Below, one piece after another: positions 61,389 through 64,000 of a DNA stretch of 64,000 nt (positions are counted from its first letter, which is position 1; every line of letters begins with the position of its first letter). The stretch is taken from the NCBI RefSeq assembly GCF_039909015.1, contig NZ_CP150919.1, positions 3,758,501 to 3,822,500 on the forward strand. Reading direction: 5' to 3'. The notes under the pieces were generated by a model that worked only from the letters and a program-made list of their open reading frames with translations, was not told the origin of the DNA and made no database searches. The DNA comes from Pseudomonas grandcourensis. GTDB lineage: Bacteria > Pseudomonadota > Gammaproteobacteria > Pseudomonadales > Pseudomonadaceae. The position numbers and the translations under genes were made by a program.

Positions 61389-62081
61389 ATGACGATGACC
61401 GAATATGTGTTTACCCCGGATCTGCCCGTGACCTTGCCGGTTGCCGGCAGCCAGCAGCGTTTCCCCGTTGGCCGGGTATTTTGCGTCGGCCGCAACTACC
61501 CTTGGCCAGACACCCAAGGCCAGTCCCGCCAACCGCCAGTGTTCTTCATGAAACCGGCGAGCAACGTGGTGGATGCGGCGGGTGAAGTGACTTTCCCGCC
61601 GTTGACCGAAGAGTTTGTCCACGAAATCGAATTGGTCGTGGCCATCGGTGAAGGAGGCGCCAATATTCCGCAGAGTCAGGCGCAGGCCTATGTCTGGGGC
61701 TATGCCGTCGGTCTTGATCTGACCCGTCGTGATGTCCAGCGCGCGGCCAAAAGCAATGGTTTGCCGTGGGAAGGTGCCAAGGTGTTTGACGGCGCCGCGC
61801 CGATGACCGCCATCGTGCCGGTGACTCGCGCCGGACACCCGGACGGCGATTTGTGGCTGAACGTCAACGGTGAAGAGCGCCAGCGCGACAGCCTCGACAG
61901 CCAGATCTGGTCGATCAGTGAAATCATCAGCCGCATCTCGCAATCAGTAGCGCTGCGGGCCGGTGACTTGATCATGACCGGCAGCCCGGCAGGCGTCGAT
62001 GTGCTGCAACCGGGCGACATCATTAACGCCGGGATCGACGGCATCGGCCAACTGGAAATGCGCGTCGGCCAGCGACCTTGA
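61389..62081 (+). CDS. fumarylacetoacetate hydrolase family protein
   Basis: 230 residues from the ATG at 61389. The FAH-family beta-roll core is visible as VGRVFCVGRNYPWP, FMKPASNVVDAAG and FVHEIELVVAIGEGG (metal-binding Glu residues), then GLDLTRRDVQ and MTGSPAGV. The short size matches the fumarylpyruvate hydrolase-like group, which cleaves C-C bonds in 2,4-dioxo acids. It is the first enzyme gene after the transporter, about 100 bases away. Confidence 0.88.
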   Translation: MTMTEYVFTPDLPVTLPVAGSQQRFPVGRVFCVGRNYPWPDTQGQSRQPPVFFMKPASNVVDAAGEVTFPPLTEEFVHEIELVVAIGEGGANIPQSQAQAYVWGYAVGLDLTRRDVQRAAKSNGLPWEGAKVFDGAAPMTAIVPVTRAGHPDGDLWLNVNGEERQRDSLDSQIWSISEIISRISQSVALRAGDLIMTGSPAGVDVLQPGDIINAGIDGIGQLEMRVGQRP

Positions 62082-62121
62082 CCCTGCATACGCCCTCTCG
62101 AATTGAACAAGGAGAAACCCT

Positions 62122-62880
62122 ATGAACAGTCCTTTGAAAGTGGCCCTGGTCACCGGCGCCGGTAGCGGAATCGGCCGTGCCGTGGCCCTGGCTCTGATGG
62201 CCGACGGATTCACCCTGGTATTGGCCGGACGTCGGCCGGAGCCGTTGCAGGCCTTGGTCGAATTGGCGCTCAACGAAGGACACGAAGCGCTGGCGGTGCC
62301 CACTGATGTGCGCGACCCTGCCAGTGTCGATGCGCTGTTTGCCACCATCACCGAGGTATACGGACGCCTAGACGTGGTGTTCAACAACGCCGGAGTCAAC
62401 GCCCCTGCCGTGCCGCTCGATGAGCTGACGTTTGAGCAGTGGCGCAACGTCATCGACACCAACCTCAACGGCGTTTTCCTCTGCGCCCGTGGTGCCTTCG
62501 CACTGATGCGCCGGCAACAGCCACAGGGCGGACGCATCATCAATAACGGCTCGATCTCGGCGCATACGCCACGACCGTTCAGCAGCGCCTACACCGCCAG
62601 CAAACATGCGGTGCTGGGGCTGACCAAATCCCTCGCCCTGGACGGGCGCGAATTCAACATCGCCTGCAGCCAGATCGACATCGGCAACGCCCTGACCGAC
62701 ATGTCGGTGCGCATGACCAAAGGCGTGCGCCAGGCCAACGGCACCATCGCCGTGGAGCCAATGGTGGACGTCAAGCATGTGGCCGATGCCGTGCGCTACA
62801 TCGCCGGCCTGCCGCTGGAGGCGAACGTCCTGAACATGACCGTCATGGCCAGTGCCATGCCGTTTGCCGGTCGCGGTTGA
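62122..62880 (+). CDS. short-chain dehydrogenase/reductase (SDR)
   Basis: A 252-residue SDR with the Rossmann motif [12 protein letters not shown] (residues ~12-23), NNAG (VFNNAGVN) and the active-site triad Ser-Tyr-Lys in [21 protein letters not shown]. It belongs to the NAD(P)-dependent alcohol/ketone group. It sits between the FAH-type hydrolase and the 2-hydroxyacid dehydrogenase and should act in the same catabolic route. Confidence 0.9.
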   Translation: MNSPLKVALVTGAGSGIGRAVALALMADGFTLVLAGRRPEPLQALVELALNEGHEALAVPTDVRDPASVDALFATITEVYGRLDVVFNNAGVNAPAVPLDELTFEQWRNVIDTNLNGVFLCARGAFALMRRQQPQGGRIINNGSISAHTPRPFSSAYTASKHAVLGLTKSLALDGREFNIACSQIDIGNALTDMSVRMTKGVRQANGTIAVEPMVDVKHVADAVRYIAGLPLEANVLNMTVMASAMPFAGRG

Positions 62881-62913
62881 ACCGGCCTTTTTATTCCGTT
62901 ACGCGAGGTTTAC

Positions 62914-63870
62914 ATGAAGCCAGAAGTCTTGCAGCTCAGCCCGATCCTGATCCCTGAAATCAACGCGCGGCTCGATGAGTTGTTTACCGTCAGACGTTAC
63001 TTCCAGCAGGCCGACAAGCAGGCTTATTTGCAGGAACACGGCGCGAACATTCGCGGGGTGGTCACCGGCGGGCATACCGGGATCAGCCAGGCGCTGATGG
63101 CGCAGCTACCGAAACTGGAAGTGGTGGCGGTCAACGGCGTGGGTACCGATGCGGTGGACCTGGCTTACGCCAGGGATCGCGGGATCCGCGTGACTGCAAC
63201 CATCGGAGCGCTGACCGAAGACGTCGCCGACCTGGCCATCGGATTGTTGATTGCCGTGTGCCGGGGTCTGTGCACCAGTGATCGTTATGTGCGTTCGGGG
63301 CAATGGCCCCATAGCCCGACACCGTTGGCACCGTTGCCGTTGGCGCGTCAGGTGTCGGGCATGCGCATCGGGATCGTCGGCATGGGCCGGGTCGGCCGTG
63401 CAGTGGCGACCAGGGCCGCAGCGTTCGGCTGCCCGATCAGTTACACCGATCTACAGCCGATGAGCGATGTGAACCACACTTTCATCGCCGACCTGAAGCA
63501 GCTGGCCAGCAACAGCGATGCGCTGATTCTCGCGGCCGCTGCCGACAAGGCTGAAGCCATCATCAATGCCGAGGTGCTGCAGGCGCTGGGCAAGGACGGG
63601 TATCTGATCAACGTGGCGCGCGGCAAGCTGGTCAACGAGGTCGATCTGGTGACGGCACTGGCCGCTGGAGAGATCGCGGGTGCGGCACTGGATGTGTTTG
63701 TCGATGAACCGAACGTGCCCGAGACACTGTTCGGTAACGAGAACGTGGTGCTGCAGCCCCATCGCGCCAGTGCGACGTTGCAGACTCGCACGCGAATGGG
63801 AGAGATGGTGGTGGCGAGCCTGGTGGACAGTTTCGCCGGGAGAATACCGCAGGGGTCTGTGACTGACTGA
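62914..63870 (+). CDS. D-isomer-specific 2-hydroxyacid dehydrogenase
   Basis: A 318-residue dehydrogenase with the NAD motif GIVGMGRVGRAVA near residue 155, the catalytic Arg in INVARGKLV, a downstream acidic residue in DVFVDEPNVPE, and the His in LQPHRASAT. The family reduces 2-keto acids such as hydroxypyruvate, glyoxylate or 2-ketogluconate. It ends the cluster that starts at the MFS transporter. Confidence 0.9.
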   Translation: MKPEVLQLSPILIPEINARLDELFTVRRYFQQADKQAYLQEHGANIRGVVTGGHTGISQALMAQLPKLEVVAVNGVGTDAVDLAYARDRGIRVTATIGALTEDVADLAIGLLIAVCRGLCTSDRYVRSGQWPHSPTPLAPLPLARQVSGMRIGIVGMGRVGRAVATRAAAFGCPISYTDLQPMSDVNHTFIADLKQLASNSDALILAAAADKAEAIINAEVLQALGKDGYLINVARGKLVNEVDLVTALAAGEIAGAALDVFVDEPNVPETLFGNENVVLQPHRASATLQTRTRMGEMVVASLVDSFAGRIPQGSVTD

Positions 63871-63915
63871 ACGCGGGCCGCCGAGGAGACGTTGCGTCCC
63901 CTCGGTGGCGCGGTG

Positions 63916-64000
63916 TCAGGTAAACAGATCGACGCCCAACTGGAAGGCGACCCAAAGCGCGAGGCCTGTAGCAAAGAGCAGCGCGATGTTTTCAAACAGG
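63916..64000 (-). CDS. C-terminal end of a membrane protein, rest off the window
   Basis: The last 27 codons of a minus-strand gene run off the right edge, ending LGVDLFT and a TGA stop at 63916. The visible tail (LFENIALLFATGLALWVAF) is one hydrophobic helix, so the product is probably an integral membrane protein. The family cannot be assigned from this fragment. Confidence 0.45.
   Translation of the reverse strand, partial: LFENIALLFATGLALWVAFQLGVDLFT

Overview
The window is GC-rich chromosomal DNA from a Pseudomonas, most likely of the P. fluorescens species group. The evidence is the LexA2-imuA-imuB-imuC cassette, the sphingosine-responsive sph locus, the cysI-DUF934 pair, SohB, two giant DUF6543/LRR proteins, and many REP/REPIN-like hairpins of the 'gcgagcaggctcgc' and 'gcgagggggcttgccccc' kinds. 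No phage, insertion sequence or CRISPR array is visible. One tRNA-Ser(TGA) is present.

Layout. 0-12 kb: a DUF6543/LRR toxin-like gene that runs off the left edge, DUF2970, a sugar-type binding protein, sulfite reductase cysI with DUF934, and a second DUF6543/LRR gene. 12-20 kb: sohB, a histidine phosphatase, an SCP2 protein, a LysR regulator, a hydroxylase-SRPBCC fusion translationally coupled to a beta-propeller protein, a YdcH-like protein and a hybrid histidine kinase. 20.7-29 kb: an FCD-type GntR regulator divergent from a potABCD-like transporter, two amidohydrolases and a flavin reductase, read as one catabolic cluster. 29-35 kb: the LexA2-ImuA-ImuB-ImuC damage-inducible mutagenesis cassette. 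35-37 kb: an AT-rich patch with a micro-ORF and a two-gene ABC exporter, probably acquired by transfer. 37-44.4 kb: a minus-strand run of eight genes (GntR/UTRA regulator, AprA-like flavoprotein, AprB-like ferredoxin, a binding protein with an extra C-terminal domain, permease, ATPase, HEAT-repeat protein, DUF971). 44.5-46.5 kb: a Gfo/Idh/MocA oxidoreductase and a Dyp-type peroxidase. 46.7-52.1 kb: sphR, sphA and the sphBCD operon. 52.3-57.7 kb: a GapN-like aldehyde dehydrogenase, FUSC protein, EamA transporter, Lrp regulator, YceK-like lipoprotein and a Bax-inhibitor-1 homologue. 57.8 kb: tRNA-Ser. 58.4-63.9 kb: an AraC regulator divergent from an MFS transporter, FAH-family hydrolase, SDR and 2-hydroxyacid dehydrogenase. 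A partial minus-strand membrane protein ends the window.

Two stretches look most worth following. The first is the AprA/AprB-like redox operon with its ABC importer, whose binding protein carries a NosL-like C-terminal extension, together with HEAT and DUF971 partners; it reads as an uncharacterised uptake-and-redox pathway. The second is the AT-rich micro-ORF/ABC-exporter island between imuABC and that operon. All family assignments come from reading the translated sequence; no database search was run.
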